Positions 37,078-44,976 of a DNA stretch of 64,000 bases are shown piece after piece. Position numbers and translations under genes: made by a program. A model generated the notes under the pieces. The model saw nothing but the letters and a program-made list of their open reading frames with translations. It had not been told where the DNA came from and did no database searches. Positions within the stretch are counted from its first letter, which is position 1, and each line of letters begins with the position of its first letter. The stretch is from Ruminococcus_C callidus (GTDB lineage: Bacteria; Bacillota; Clostridia; Oscillospirales; Ruminococcaceae): NCBI RefSeq assembly GCF_049562855.1, contig NZ_CP186925.1, positions 496,001 to 560,000 of the forward strand. Reading direction: 5' to 3'.

Positions 37078-37749
37078 ATGCTGATTCTTGCAATACTCAT
37101 TTCTGCGGTGCTGTCCTATCTGCTGGGCAGTTTCAACAGTTCCATTCTGGTGGTGCGGCTGCTGAAGCATCAGGATATTCGGGAGTTCGGCAGCCATAAC
37201 GCCGGTCTGACCAACACGCTCCGCTGCTTCGGCAAGGGCTGTGCCGCGTTGACGCTGGTGGGCGATCTGGCAAAGGGCATTGTTGCCGTGCTGCTGTCCA
37301 AGGGCATCTGCGAACTGCTGGGCACAGGGCTGACGGCACAGAACGATGTGCATTTCATCGGCTATATTGCCGGTATTTTCGCAATTCTGGGACACGTGTT
37401 CCCGATCTATTACCACTTCAAAGGCGGAAAAGGTGTGCTGGTGGGCGTGTCGGTCTTTCTGGGCATTGACTGGAAAGTGTTCCTCTGCCTGATCGTCATT
37501 TTCGCTGTGGTGCTGGCAATCTCGAAGTACGTTTCCCTCGGCTCGATCATCGCGGCGGCATGCTGTCCGGTGGTGACGTTTTTGTTCCAGTTCTGGCAGC
37601 GGGGCGATCTGCCCATGTGGTATCTCTGGCTCAATACCGGACTGGCGGCACTGATGGGGGCGTGGGTCATCTATATGCACCGCACCAATATCCAGCGGCT
37701 CAAAGCCGGCAATGAAAACAAGTTTTCGTTCCATTCGAAAAAGGCGTAG
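37078..37749 (+). CDS. plsY: Acyl-phosphate:glycerol-3-phosphate acyltransferase
   Basis: Integral membrane enzyme that starts phospholipid synthesis from acyl-phosphate. 223 aa, six or seven hydrophobic segments. Motifs: SYLLGSFNSSILVVRLLKH and GSHNAGLTNTLRCFG (about residues 37-51), HVFPIYYHFKGGKGVLVGVS (about 104-123) and HRTNIQRLKAGNENKF at the C-terminus. In the typical TNxxR motif the sequence is LTNTLR, so the core is intact. Upstream der and downstream gpsA support the assignment. Confidence 0.94.
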   Translation: MLILAILISAVLSYLLGSFNSSILVVRLLKHQDIREFGSHNAGLTNTLRCFGKGCAALTLVGDLAKGIVAVLLSKGICELLGTGLTAQNDVHFIGYIAGIFAILGHVFPIYYHFKGGKGVLVGVSVFLGIDWKVFLCLIVIFAVVLAISKYVSLGSIIAAACCPVVTFLFQFWQRGDLPMWYLWLNTGLAALMGAWVIYMHRTNIQRLKAGNENKFSFHSKKA

Positions 37750-37779
37750 GGGTTCCTGTGAAATCTTTTGCATAATGTA

Positions 37780-38234
37780 ATAGATTTAGGGGTAACCCCT
37801 CAGTCAGTGCTACGCACTGCCAGCTCCCCTTTCAGGGGAGCCAAATTAAGCCTCCCCTGAAAGGGGAGGGGGACCGCCGCTAGGCGGTGGAGGGGTTCCT
37901 TGTGAAATCTTTTGCTTGATGTGCTAGGTTTTACGGAAGTACCCCTCAGTCACCTGCGGTGACAGCTCAGCACAAGGCACGCCCTGCGGGTGCCCTAAAG
38001 GGGAGCCTATGTACAAATAAGCCTCCCCTTTAGGGGAGGGGAACCAGCGAAGCTGGTGGAGGGGTTCTGTGAAATCTTTTGCTTGATGTGCTAGGTTTCA
38101 CGGAAGTACCCCTCAGTCACCTGCGGTGACAGCTCAGCACAAGGCACGCCCTGCGGGTGCCCTAAAGGGGAGCCTGAATGTAAAAGCCTCCCTTGAAAAG
38201 TGAGGGGAACCGCCGCTAGGCGGTGGAGGGGTTC
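37780..38234 (+). repeat. Family 1 palindromic repeat block (about three and a half copies)
   Basis: Near-identical consecutive copies, two with module A, splitting plsY from gpsA. The last copy is truncated after its GGAGGGGTTCC. Nothing else is seen in this gap apart from the gpsA leader. Confidence 0.9.
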
Positions 38235-38340
38235 CACAATGTTCAGTAGGGTGCGATGCCCACATCGTCCCGCGTACCAGTAAAATTCACGAAAAAATCC
38301 AACACACGCCCAAAAGCCTGATATTGTAAAGGAGGTTCAT

Positions 38341-39336
38341 ATGGCAAAAATCACGATTCTTGGTGCAGGCGGCTTCGGTGTCAGCCTTGCCATTGCAGCA
38401 TTTCAGAACGGGCATACCGTTACGGTCTGGGATATTTCCCAGCAGATCGTAGATGCAATTCTGCGGGACGGAGAGCACAAGACCAAGCTTCCGGGGGTAA
38501 AGATCCCGAAAGGCATCGGATTCACCACAGACCCTGTCTGTATGGAACACAGCGACATGGTGGTTTTTGTGGTGCCGTCCTTGTATATCCGTTCCGTGGC
38601 ACAGCGTGTGAAGCCCTATCTTGACGAAAATGTCATTCTGGTCAACGCCAGCAAGGGTCTGGAGGAAAAGACGTTTCTCACCATGAGTCAGGTCATTCAG
38701 TCGGAATATCCCGACAATGCGGTAGGCGTTATCACTGGCCCGTCCCACGCCGAAGAAGTGGGCAGAGGTGTGCCTACCACCGTGGTGGCTGCGTCCAAAA
38801 ATGAAGCCGCTGCGGTGCAGATCCAGGAAACGTTCTCCAGTCACACCCTGCGGATCTACATCAACACAGACCCCGTGGGCTGCGAGATCGGTGGGGCATT
38901 GAAGAATATCATTGCACTGGCGGCAGGCATCTGCGACGGGCTGCACTGCGGTGACAACACCAAGGCGGCTCTGATGACGCGGGGCATTCACGAGATCACC
39001 AATCTGGGTGTCAAAATGGGCGGCAGAGCGGAAACCTTCGGCGGGCTGTCCGGTATCGGTGACCTGATCGTCACCTGTTGCAGCATGCACAGCCGCAACC
39101 GCCGTGCCGGAATCCTGATCGGCGAGGGAACTTCTCCCGAAGATGCGGTCAAGCAGGTGGGCACGGTAGAGGGCTATTACTGCTGCCACGCCGCGTGGGA
39201 ACTGGCACAGCAGCACGGCGTTTCCATGCCCATTACGGAACAGCTGTACCATATCCTGTTCGACGGTGCTGAGCCGCAGCAGGCACTGAACAACCTCATG
39301 AACCGCCCGAAAAAACATGAGTATGAGGAGTTCTGA
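38341..39336 (+). CDS. gpsA: NAD(P)H-dependent glycerol-3-phosphate dehydrogenase
   Basis: Reduces DHAP to sn-glycerol-3-phosphate, the PlsY substrate. 331 aa. Rossmann motif ILGAGGFGVSLAIAAFQNGH (GxGxxG variant) at the start, VNASKGLEEKTFL, VITGPSHAEEVGRGVPT, and the catalytic-Lys region EIGGALKNIIALAAGICDGL. SGIGDLIVTCCSMHSRNRRA completes the family set. SD AAAGGAGG lies 7 nt upstream. Confidence 0.96.
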   Translation: MAKITILGAGGFGVSLAIAAFQNGHTVTVWDISQQIVDAILRDGEHKTKLPGVKIPKGIGFTTDPVCMEHSDMVVFVVPSLYIRSVAQRVKPYLDENVILVNASKGLEEKTFLTMSQVIQSEYPDNAVGVITGPSHAEEVGRGVPTTVVAASKNEAAAVQIQETFSSHTLRIYINTDPVGCEIGGALKNIIALAAGICDGLHCGDNTKAALMTRGIHEITNLGVKMGGRAETFGGLSGIGDLIVTCCSMHSRNRRAGILIGEGTSPEDAVKQVGTVEGYYCCHAAWELAQQHGVSMPITEQLYHILFDGAEPQQALNNLMNRPKKHEYEEF

Positions 39337-39371
39337 TTTTCGCTCCTTTTTAAAAATGTGCTTTCTCTTTA

Positions 39372-39600
39372 GGAGAGGGTTTGTCGCAGACGGTGGAGGG
39401 GTTCTCTGTGGAATCTTTTACATGATGTTTCAGATTACGAGGAGGGGTTCTTGTGGAATCTTTTAATTGGTGTAAAAGGTCTATGTAATAATCCCTCAGT
39501 CAGCCTGCGGCTGCCAGCTCCCTTTTCAAGGGAGCCTAAAGTGAAAGCCTCCCTTGAAAAGGGAGGGGAACCGCCGTTAGGCGGTGGAGGGATTTTTTGT
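39372..39600 (+). repeat. Family 1 palindromic repeat block (one full copy plus fragments)
   Basis: Fragments with GTCGCAGACGGTGGAGGGG and then one complete copy using the short TTGAAAAG hairpin variant, between gpsA and the LysR gene. Confidence 0.88.
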
Positions 39601-39696
39601 GAAATCTTTTACATGATGTTTCAGATTACGCTGAAAAAACCGCCGAGATTACCCCACGTCCGCTTTCCAATCCACATTGCAGCGAGGTGCAGCATT

Positions 39697-40593
39697 ATGC
39701 TAGATTATCGAATGGACACGTTTTTGTCCCTGTGTGAAACCAAAAGCTATACCAAGACGGCTGCGATCCTCCACCTGACACAGCCCTCTGTGACCCAGCA
39801 TATCAAGTATCTGGAGCACTTCTACCAGTGCCCGCTGTTTCACTACGACGGCAAACAGGTAGAAATGACGGAGGCGGGGCAGTATCTGCGGGACAAGGTG
39901 ATTCTCCAGCGTGCCCAGAATGTGGAAATTCGTAAACGGCTCCAGCAAATGCAGGAACCGATCTCCTTTGACATCGGGCTGACTCCGTCTGCCACATTTT
40001 CCTTTGCACTGCCGCGGCTTTGTACCTATGTCAACCGCAATGCAGAACCGCGGATACAGTTTCATGTGAGCAACACCCGCCGGCTGCTGCGGGGCATGCA
40101 GAACGGCATGCTGGACGCGATCATCATGGAGGGCGAAATTCCCGATATGCTGGTAGAAGCGACGGAATTGTGTCGGGAAAACATCATTGCCGCCGCCAGT
40201 CCGGAACTTTCGGAAGAACTGTACGGCTGTACATGGAGCACTCTGCTGAAACAGCCCCTGATCGTGCTGGAAACCGGCTGCGGAATCCGGACGCTGGTAC
40301 AGCGGCACCTGAGCCGCAGCGGCATTTCGCTCTACGATTTTCGGGAAGTCATTGAGGTGGACTCCTTTATTGTGCTGAAAGAACTGCTCCGGCAGGGGCT
40401 GGGAATCGCCTTTGTGCTGGAACCCACCATTCAGCAGGAACGGGACGAAAAACGGCTGGGGAGAATCTATGTGGACACCATGCCCATGTATGGCTCTCTC
40501 TATTTTGTCACCATGCGAGATCGTGCCGACAATGAACAGCTGTGGAAAATTCGCGACGTGCTGCTGCAAAAGACGTTTTCGGCGGGAAATTGA
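39697..40593 (+). CDS. LysR family transcriptional regulator
   Basis: 298 aa; ATG 39697 after GAGGTG. The N-terminal winged helix is LSLCETKSYTKTAAILHLTQ + PSVTQHIKYLE (about residues 8-40), with the recognition helix around QPSVTQHIK. The C-terminal half is a LysR substrate-binding domain (GLTPSATFSFALPRL, MLDAIIMEGEIPDM, VLKELLRQGLGIAFVL). Effector and targets are unknown: the neighbours are a gene of lipid synthesis and a helicase loader, neither divergent from it. Confidence 0.92.
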   Translation: MLDYRMDTFLSLCETKSYTKTAAILHLTQPSVTQHIKYLEHFYQCPLFHYDGKQVEMTEAGQYLRDKVILQRAQNVEIRKRLQQMQEPISFDIGLTPSATFSFALPRLCTYVNRNAEPRIQFHVSNTRRLLRGMQNGMLDAIIMEGEIPDMLVEATELCRENIIAAASPELSEELYGCTWSTLLKQPLIVLETGCGIRTLVQRHLSRSGISLYDFREVIEVDSFIVLKELLRQGLGIAFVLEPTIQQERDEKRLGRIYVDTMPMYGSLYFVTMRDRADNEQLWKIRDVLLQKTFSAGN

Positions 40594-40616
40594 TGAAAGG
40601 TTGTTTTTTTTCGAGA

Positions 40617-40853
40617 TAACCCCTCAGTCACTTGCGGTGACAGCTCAGCACAAGGCACGCCCTACGGGTGCCCTTTCAGGGGAGCCTATATACACAAATA
40701 AGCCTCCCTTGAAAAGGGAGGGGGACCGCCGCTAGGCGGTGGAGGGATTCTTTGTGGGGAATCTTTTGCTTAATGTGTGAGGCTTTACGGAAGCACCCCT
40801 CAGTCACCTGCGGTGACAGCTCAGCACAAGGCACGCCCTAAAGGGGAGCCTAT
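40617..40853 (+). repeat. Family 1 palindromic repeat block (partial and full copy)
   Basis: A right half with module A, then a full copy whose module A is cut short, joining the closing hairpin directly at CGCCCTAAAGGGG. Confidence 0.88.
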
Positions 40854-40926
40854 TCCACCCGCATCTCACCGCCTCTTTTCCGGAGGCTCATTTCCACACA
40901 TACCAATTCATAAGGAGGTACTGTCC

Positions 40927-41913
40927 ATGCAGGGAAACTATTTGGAACAAGCACTAGGCATGATTCACTCGCGGCGGCTCGCTGCGGAACAGCAGAATCG
41001 GGAACGCATTATGGAAATTGAAAGCCGCATTCCGGAGGTGTCGGAGGTCAACTACCAGATGTTCCGCACCAGCCGCGACCTGATGCAGATCATTGTCAAG
41101 GGCGAAAACACGAAAGAACGGGTGGCAGCCCTGCGGCAGCAGAACCTACAGGCTCAGGAGATGATCCGCCGGCTTCTGAAAGAACACGGCTATCCGGAGG
41201 ACTATCTGGAACTCCACTACACCTGCGAAAAATGCCATGACACCGGTTATTTTCAGCAGAAATACTGCACCTGTCTGACCGATCTGATCGCCAAGCTGTC
41301 CGTCAGGGAACTGAACAAGAGCGTTCAGTTTGAGCAGTGCAGCTTCGAGAATTTCGACCTGAACTATTATCGGGGCTTCCAGACCGAAAACGGCGGCAGC
41401 TGCTATCAGGCAATGGAAAAGGTCTACTTCTTCTGTCAGGAATACGCCCGCCAGTTCACCAACCACTCCAGCAGCATTCTGATGTTCGGGAAGACCGGTC
41501 GTGGAAAAACCCACCTCTCTCTCGCCATTGCCAATCGGGTGCTGCAAAACGGATACAATGTTCTCTATGATTCGGCGATCAACTTTCTGCGGCAGGTGGA
41601 AAAGGAACACTTCGGCAGAGGCGGCAGCAATGACGACACGCTGGACACGCTGCTGTCCTGCGATCTGCTGATTCTGGACGACCTCGGCACGGAGTTCCAC
41701 AAGCAGTTCTACCAGTCCACCGTTTACAACATCATCAACACCCGCATGAATCGGGATCTCCCCACCATCATCAGCACCAACCTGAATCACAACGAAATTT
41801 CCGCCCTCTACGACGAGCGAATCACTTCCCGCATTTACACCACCTACACCTGCCTGCACTTCGTGGGACAGGATGTGCGGGTGCTGAAAAAGTCGAGAAT
41901 GCAGAACGGGTGA
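40927..41913 (+). CDS. DnaC/DnaI-like helicase loader (AAA+ ATPase)
   Basis: 328 aa; ATG 40927 after AAGGAGG. The N-terminal half is helical and charged, followed by a four-cysteine cluster YTCEKCHDTGYFQQKYCTCL (about residues 99-118) as in DnaI-type loaders. The AAA+ core has Walker A FGKTGRGKTHLSLAIAN (about 193), Walker B LLILDDLGTEF (about 250), a sensor-1 IISTNLNHNEI and the Arg finger region YDERITSRIY. It would load the replicative helicase at the origin or at stalled forks. IstB-type transposition helpers share the core, but no transposase gene is adjacent. Confidence 0.87.
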   Translation: MQGNYLEQALGMIHSRRLAAEQQNRERIMEIESRIPEVSEVNYQMFRTSRDLMQIIVKGENTKERVAALRQQNLQAQEMIRRLLKEHGYPEDYLELHYTCEKCHDTGYFQQKYCTCLTDLIAKLSVRELNKSVQFEQCSFENFDLNYYRGFQTENGGSCYQAMEKVYFFCQEYARQFTNHSSSILMFGKTGRGKTHLSLAIANRVLQNGYNVLYDSAINFLRQVEKEHFGRGGSNDDTLDTLLSCDLLILDDLGTEFHKQFYQSTVYNIINTRMNRDLPTIISTNLNHNEISALYDERITSRIYTTYTCLHFVGQDVRVLKKSRMQNG

Positions 41914-41929
41914 GTGTAGAAGAAAAAAG

Positions 41930-42395
41930 CCTCCCTTGAAAAGGGTGACTCCCCACGGGGTGGGGAGATGCCCGCAGGGCAGAGGGGACCGCTCAGTACG
42001 AGGGGAACCGCCGTTAGGCGGTGGAGGGATTTCTTGTGGAATCTTTTACATGATGTAATAGATTTAGGGGTAACCCCTCAGTCAGTGCTACGCACTGCCA
42101 GCTTAGCACAAGGCACGCCCTGCGGGTGCCCTAAAGGGGAGCCTATACACCAAAAGGGAGCCTATGTACAAATAAGCCTCCCCTTTAGGGGAGGGGGACC
42201 AGCGAAGCTGGTGGAGGGGTTCTTTGTGGAATCTTTTGCTTAATGTGTGAGGTTTTACGGAAGTACCCCTCAGTCACCTGCGGTGACAGCTCAGCACAAG
42301 GCACGCCCTACGGGTGCCCTAAAGGGGAGCCTGAATGTAAGCGGCTTGCCAGCTCAGCACAAGGCACGCCCTACGGGTGCCCTAAAGGGGAGCCT
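41930..42395 (+). repeat. Family 1 palindromic repeat block (about three copies)
   Basis: Modules B (once) and A (three times) are visible; two short GGGAGCC ends repeat between copies. It fills the gap 41914-42460. Confidence 0.9.
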
Positions 42396-42460
42396 AAACA
42401 AAAGGAAGGCTTATATTTCTGATGTTATAAAAAAATCCCAACCGGAAACGCCACAGAAAT

Positions 42461-42489
42461 TTGACAAATTATCCAACATATGCTATACT
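42461..42489 (+). promoter_or_regulatory. Promoter of the first zinc-ribbon gene
   Basis: TTGACA, a 17-nt spacer and TATACT; the predicted start site leaves a leader of only about 17 nt. Confidence 0.75.
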
Positions 42490-42512
42490 ATTGTTGACTG
42501 GAGGAGGGGGCT

Positions 42513-42959
42513 TTGAACGTGGGCGAATATTTCTTCTGTCCCAGATGCGGGCAGGCTTTGCAAAATGGTACGGCCTACTGTCCTGCCTGTGGGCTGCCGC
42601 TGACATTTCCGGCGGGAGATCTGCCGCCCTGTCCGCCGCTCCGGAAAAACAGCAGCAATTGTCTGGCAGTCACTTCGCTGGTGCTGGGCATCTGTTCGAT
42701 ATTGTCCTGCCTGCTGCTCCTGATCGATTCGGTGGGAGGCTTCTTCTGTTTCAACAGCATTCCGCTGGGGGCTGCCGGCGTGGCGTTGGGCATCATTGCC
42801 CGCGGAGAAATCCGCAGCCGTGACCCCCGCGGCAGCACGGCTCTGGCGACCGGCGGCATGGTCTGCTCGATCATCGGGCTTTGCATCGGCGTGCTGCTGG
42901 CGCTTCTCTCCATAGCGACTTTGGCAGTACTGATTCGGCTGCTGTTTTCCTACATTTAA
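42513..42959 (+). CDS. Zinc-ribbon plus DUF4190-like membrane protein
   Basis: 148 aa with a TTG start at 42513, 5 nt after AGGAGG. An N-terminal zinc ribbon (FCPRCGQALQNGTAYCPACG) precedes a short Pro-rich linker and two hydrophobic segments (about residues 52-85 and 105-145) separated by LGIIARGEIRSRDPRGS, the DUF4190 pattern. Probably a small membrane protein with a cytosolic zinc ribbon. The next gene has the same architecture plus an inserted repeat tract. Function unknown. The TAA stop is immediately followed by a family 2 element. Confidence 0.8.
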   Translation: MNVGEYFFCPRCGQALQNGTAYCPACGLPLTFPAGDLPPCPPLRKNSSNCLAVTSLVLGICSILSCLLLLIDSVGGFFCFNSIPLGAAGVALGIIARGEIRSRDPRGSTALATGGMVCSIIGLCIGVLLALLSIATLAVLIRLLFSYI

Positions 42960-43131
42960 GGCAATACCGCACAAAGAGCGTCTGGCGACTTTGCACGCCA
43001 TCTGCTTGCAAATTTCCCGTCATATTTCACAAAAATGCTCGTGAATACATCAAGTATTCACTCCGCTTTTTGTTTCATCTGACGAAAAATTTGACGACGC
43101 ATCTGTCGCACAATCTTTGTGCGGTATTGCC
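42960..43131 (+). repeat. Family 2 element, full length, plus end fragment
   Basis: 172 bp, nearly identical to the copy at 34363. TTA/TA flanks both ends. A second left-end fragment (GGCAACACTGCCGTACAAGC) follows at 43135-43160. Confidence 0.88.
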
Positions 43132-43198
43132 TTATGGCAACACTGCCGTACAAGCTTTGTTAAAACGAGTAAAAAATTCAATTACGGAGGTAAACCCT

Positions 43199-44101
43199 AT
43201 GTTGACTTGTGAAACCTGCGGCGAGATCGTGCCGGAGGGCACCCAATACTGTCCCAACTGCGGGGCACGGCTTTCCGGCGGAGAGCCGCCTGTGCCGGAC
43301 GCACCGGATTCCTTTGCACCGGATACGGCAGATGTTCCGGAAGATTTCGGCACACCGGACAGCACCGCAGATTCCGCGGAAAGCACTGCCGCACCGACAC
43401 CGGAAACACCGGACGCTGTCGGCGTGACCGGTGACACGAACCCTTATTCCATGCCGTCCGGCGGTGCGGTTCCCCTGCAGGCACCGAGCCAGTCCGGCGG
43501 CACCTATCCGCCCACTGGCAGCGGGCAGAACTACGGGCAGACACCGCCCCAGACACCCTATTCCCAGCAGCCCTACGGACAGGCGGGATACGGGCAGCAG
43601 AGCAATCCGCAGCCGAACAGCTACGGGCAACAGGGCTACGGGCAGACAAACAGCTACGGGCAGCAGGGCTATGGGCAGCCGAACGGCTACGGACAGCAGG
43701 GCTATTCCCAGAACAGCTACTATCCGCCCCAGTACAATCCGCCCAAGAAGAACGACGGCAAGGCAGTCGCCGGACTGATCCTCGGCATCGTTTCTATTGT
43801 GTCTTCCTGCTCCGGTTCCGGCGTTCTGTTCGGCATTCTGGGCATCGTCTTTTCCTGCATGTCCCGCAAGGAAGCCAAGAACAACCCTAACGGCACAACC
43901 GGCAACTCCGGCTTGTCCACCGGCGGTCTGATCTGCTCCATTATCGGCATCGTGATCTCGGTTATCGTGATCCTGTCTACAGTGGTGGGCATGGTCAGTG
44001 GCATGCTGGACAGCGGCAGCACCTTCGATTCCTCCTACGACAACTATGAGTACTACGGAGATTTTGAAGATGCCTGCCGGTATTTCTTCGGACTTTGGTA
44101 A
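43199..44101 (+). CDS. Zinc-ribbon, YGQQGY-repeat, DUF4190-like membrane protein
   Basis: 300 aa; ATG 43199 follows ACGGAGG. Residues 1-25 are a zinc ribbon (CETCGEIVPEGTQYCPNCG). Residues 30-85 are acidic and Pro/Ala/Thr-rich. About 95-185 is a low-complexity tract of Tyr, Gly, Gln and Asn (YGQQGYGQTNSYGQQGYGQP and similar). Residues 190-290 are two hydrophobic segments of the DUF4190 type (AGLILGIVSIVSSCSGSGVL, then GLICSIIGIVISVIVILSTV). The tract resembles the one in the LCP protein at 22295. Likely membrane-bound; function unknown. Confidence 0.82.
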   Translation: MLTCETCGEIVPEGTQYCPNCGARLSGGEPPVPDAPDSFAPDTADVPEDFGTPDSTADSAESTAAPTPETPDAVGVTGDTNPYSMPSGGAVPLQAPSQSGGTYPPTGSGQNYGQTPPQTPYSQQPYGQAGYGQQSNPQPNSYGQQGYGQTNSYGQQGYGQPNGYGQQGYSQNSYYPPQYNPPKKNDGKAVAGLILGIVSIVSSCSGSGVLFGILGIVFSCMSRKEAKNNPNGTTGNSGLSTGGLICSIIGIVISVIVILSTVVGMVSGMLDSGSTFDSSYDNYEYYGDFEDACRYFFGLW

Positions 44102-44108
44102 TTCCTAG

Positions 44109-44150
44109 GGCAACACCGCACAAAGCTTGTGCGTAAGGTGCGTTGTTGCC
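44109..44150 (+). repeat. Family 2 element, short form
   Basis: A 42-bp hairpin of the two ends only (GGCAACACCGC ... GTTGTTGCC), 7 nt after the preceding stop. Confidence 0.8.
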
Positions 44151-44158
44151 CTATATCT

Positions 44159-44194
44159 GCACGCATGGGCGAATGGGTCTGTGCGTGCTTTTTT
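44159..44194 (+). terminator. Terminator after the second zinc-ribbon gene
   Basis: GCACGCA pairs with TGCGTGC, followed by six T residues. Confidence 0.8.
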
Positions 44195-44272
44195 GTGAAT
44201 TTTTTTCAGTTGTGCTGTTTTTGAAAAACTGGTTTGGTATGATGGTGGGGTGGTGAGGGGATGGGGTTATTT

Positions 44273-44752
44273 TGTGGAATCTTTTGCTTAATGTGTGAGG
44301 TTACACGGAAGCACCCCTCAGTCACCTGCGGTGCCAGCTCCCCTTTCAGGGGAGCCTATGTACAAATAAGCCTCCCCTGAAAGGGGAGGGGGACCAGCGA
44401 AGCTGGTGGAGGGGTTCTTTTGTGGAATCTTTTGCTTGATGTAATAGATTTAGGGGTAACCCCTCAGTCAGTGCTACGCACTGCCAGCTCAGCACAAGGC
44501 ACGCCCTACGGGTGCCCTAAAGGGGAGCCTAAATGTAGGAGAAATAGCCTTCCCTTTAGGGGAGGGGGACCGCCGTCAGGCGGTGGAGGGGTAACCCCGT
44601 GAAATCTCTTGCTTGATGTAAAGATTTACGAACTAACCCCCCAGTCACCTGCGGTGCCAGCTCCCCTAAAGGGGAGCCTATTACAAATAAACCTCCCCTG
44701 AAAGGGGAGGGGAACCAGCGAAGCTGGTGGAGGGGTTCCCATGTGAAGCCTT
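44273..44752 (+). repeat. Family 1 palindromic repeat block (about three copies)
   Basis: Starts with a right half, then two full copies and a final left half; module A once. With the inverted repeat AACGCACAGAC/GTCTGTGCGTT at 44837-44868 it accounts for the gap before the GH2 gene. Confidence 0.88.
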
Positions 44753-44902
44753 TTTCCTGATGCATTAGATTTCATAGAAAAAACCTAGAATTCTACGGAT
44801 ACAGCACAACGATTCAGACAACTTCATATCTCCATAAACGCACAGACCGGCTCTCCAGTCTGTGCGTTCTGATTGTTGAGCCAAACATTTTCAAATTATT
44901 CC

Positions 44903-44931
44903 TTGACACACATTCTGCAATATGGTACACT
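44903..44931 (+). promoter_or_regulatory. Promoter of the GH2 gene
   Basis: TTGACA, a 17-nt spacer and TACACT, about 45 nt before the start codon. Confidence 0.72.
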
Positions 44932-44976
44932 AAATTTAACCGAAAAGGCAATTCAGCGAAAGGAATGAACAACACG

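Noticed and set aside
40927..41913. DnaC-like protein as the IstB helper of an IS21-type element
   Set aside because: No transposase gene and no IS ends nearby, and the four-cysteine N-terminal segment fits a helicase loader.
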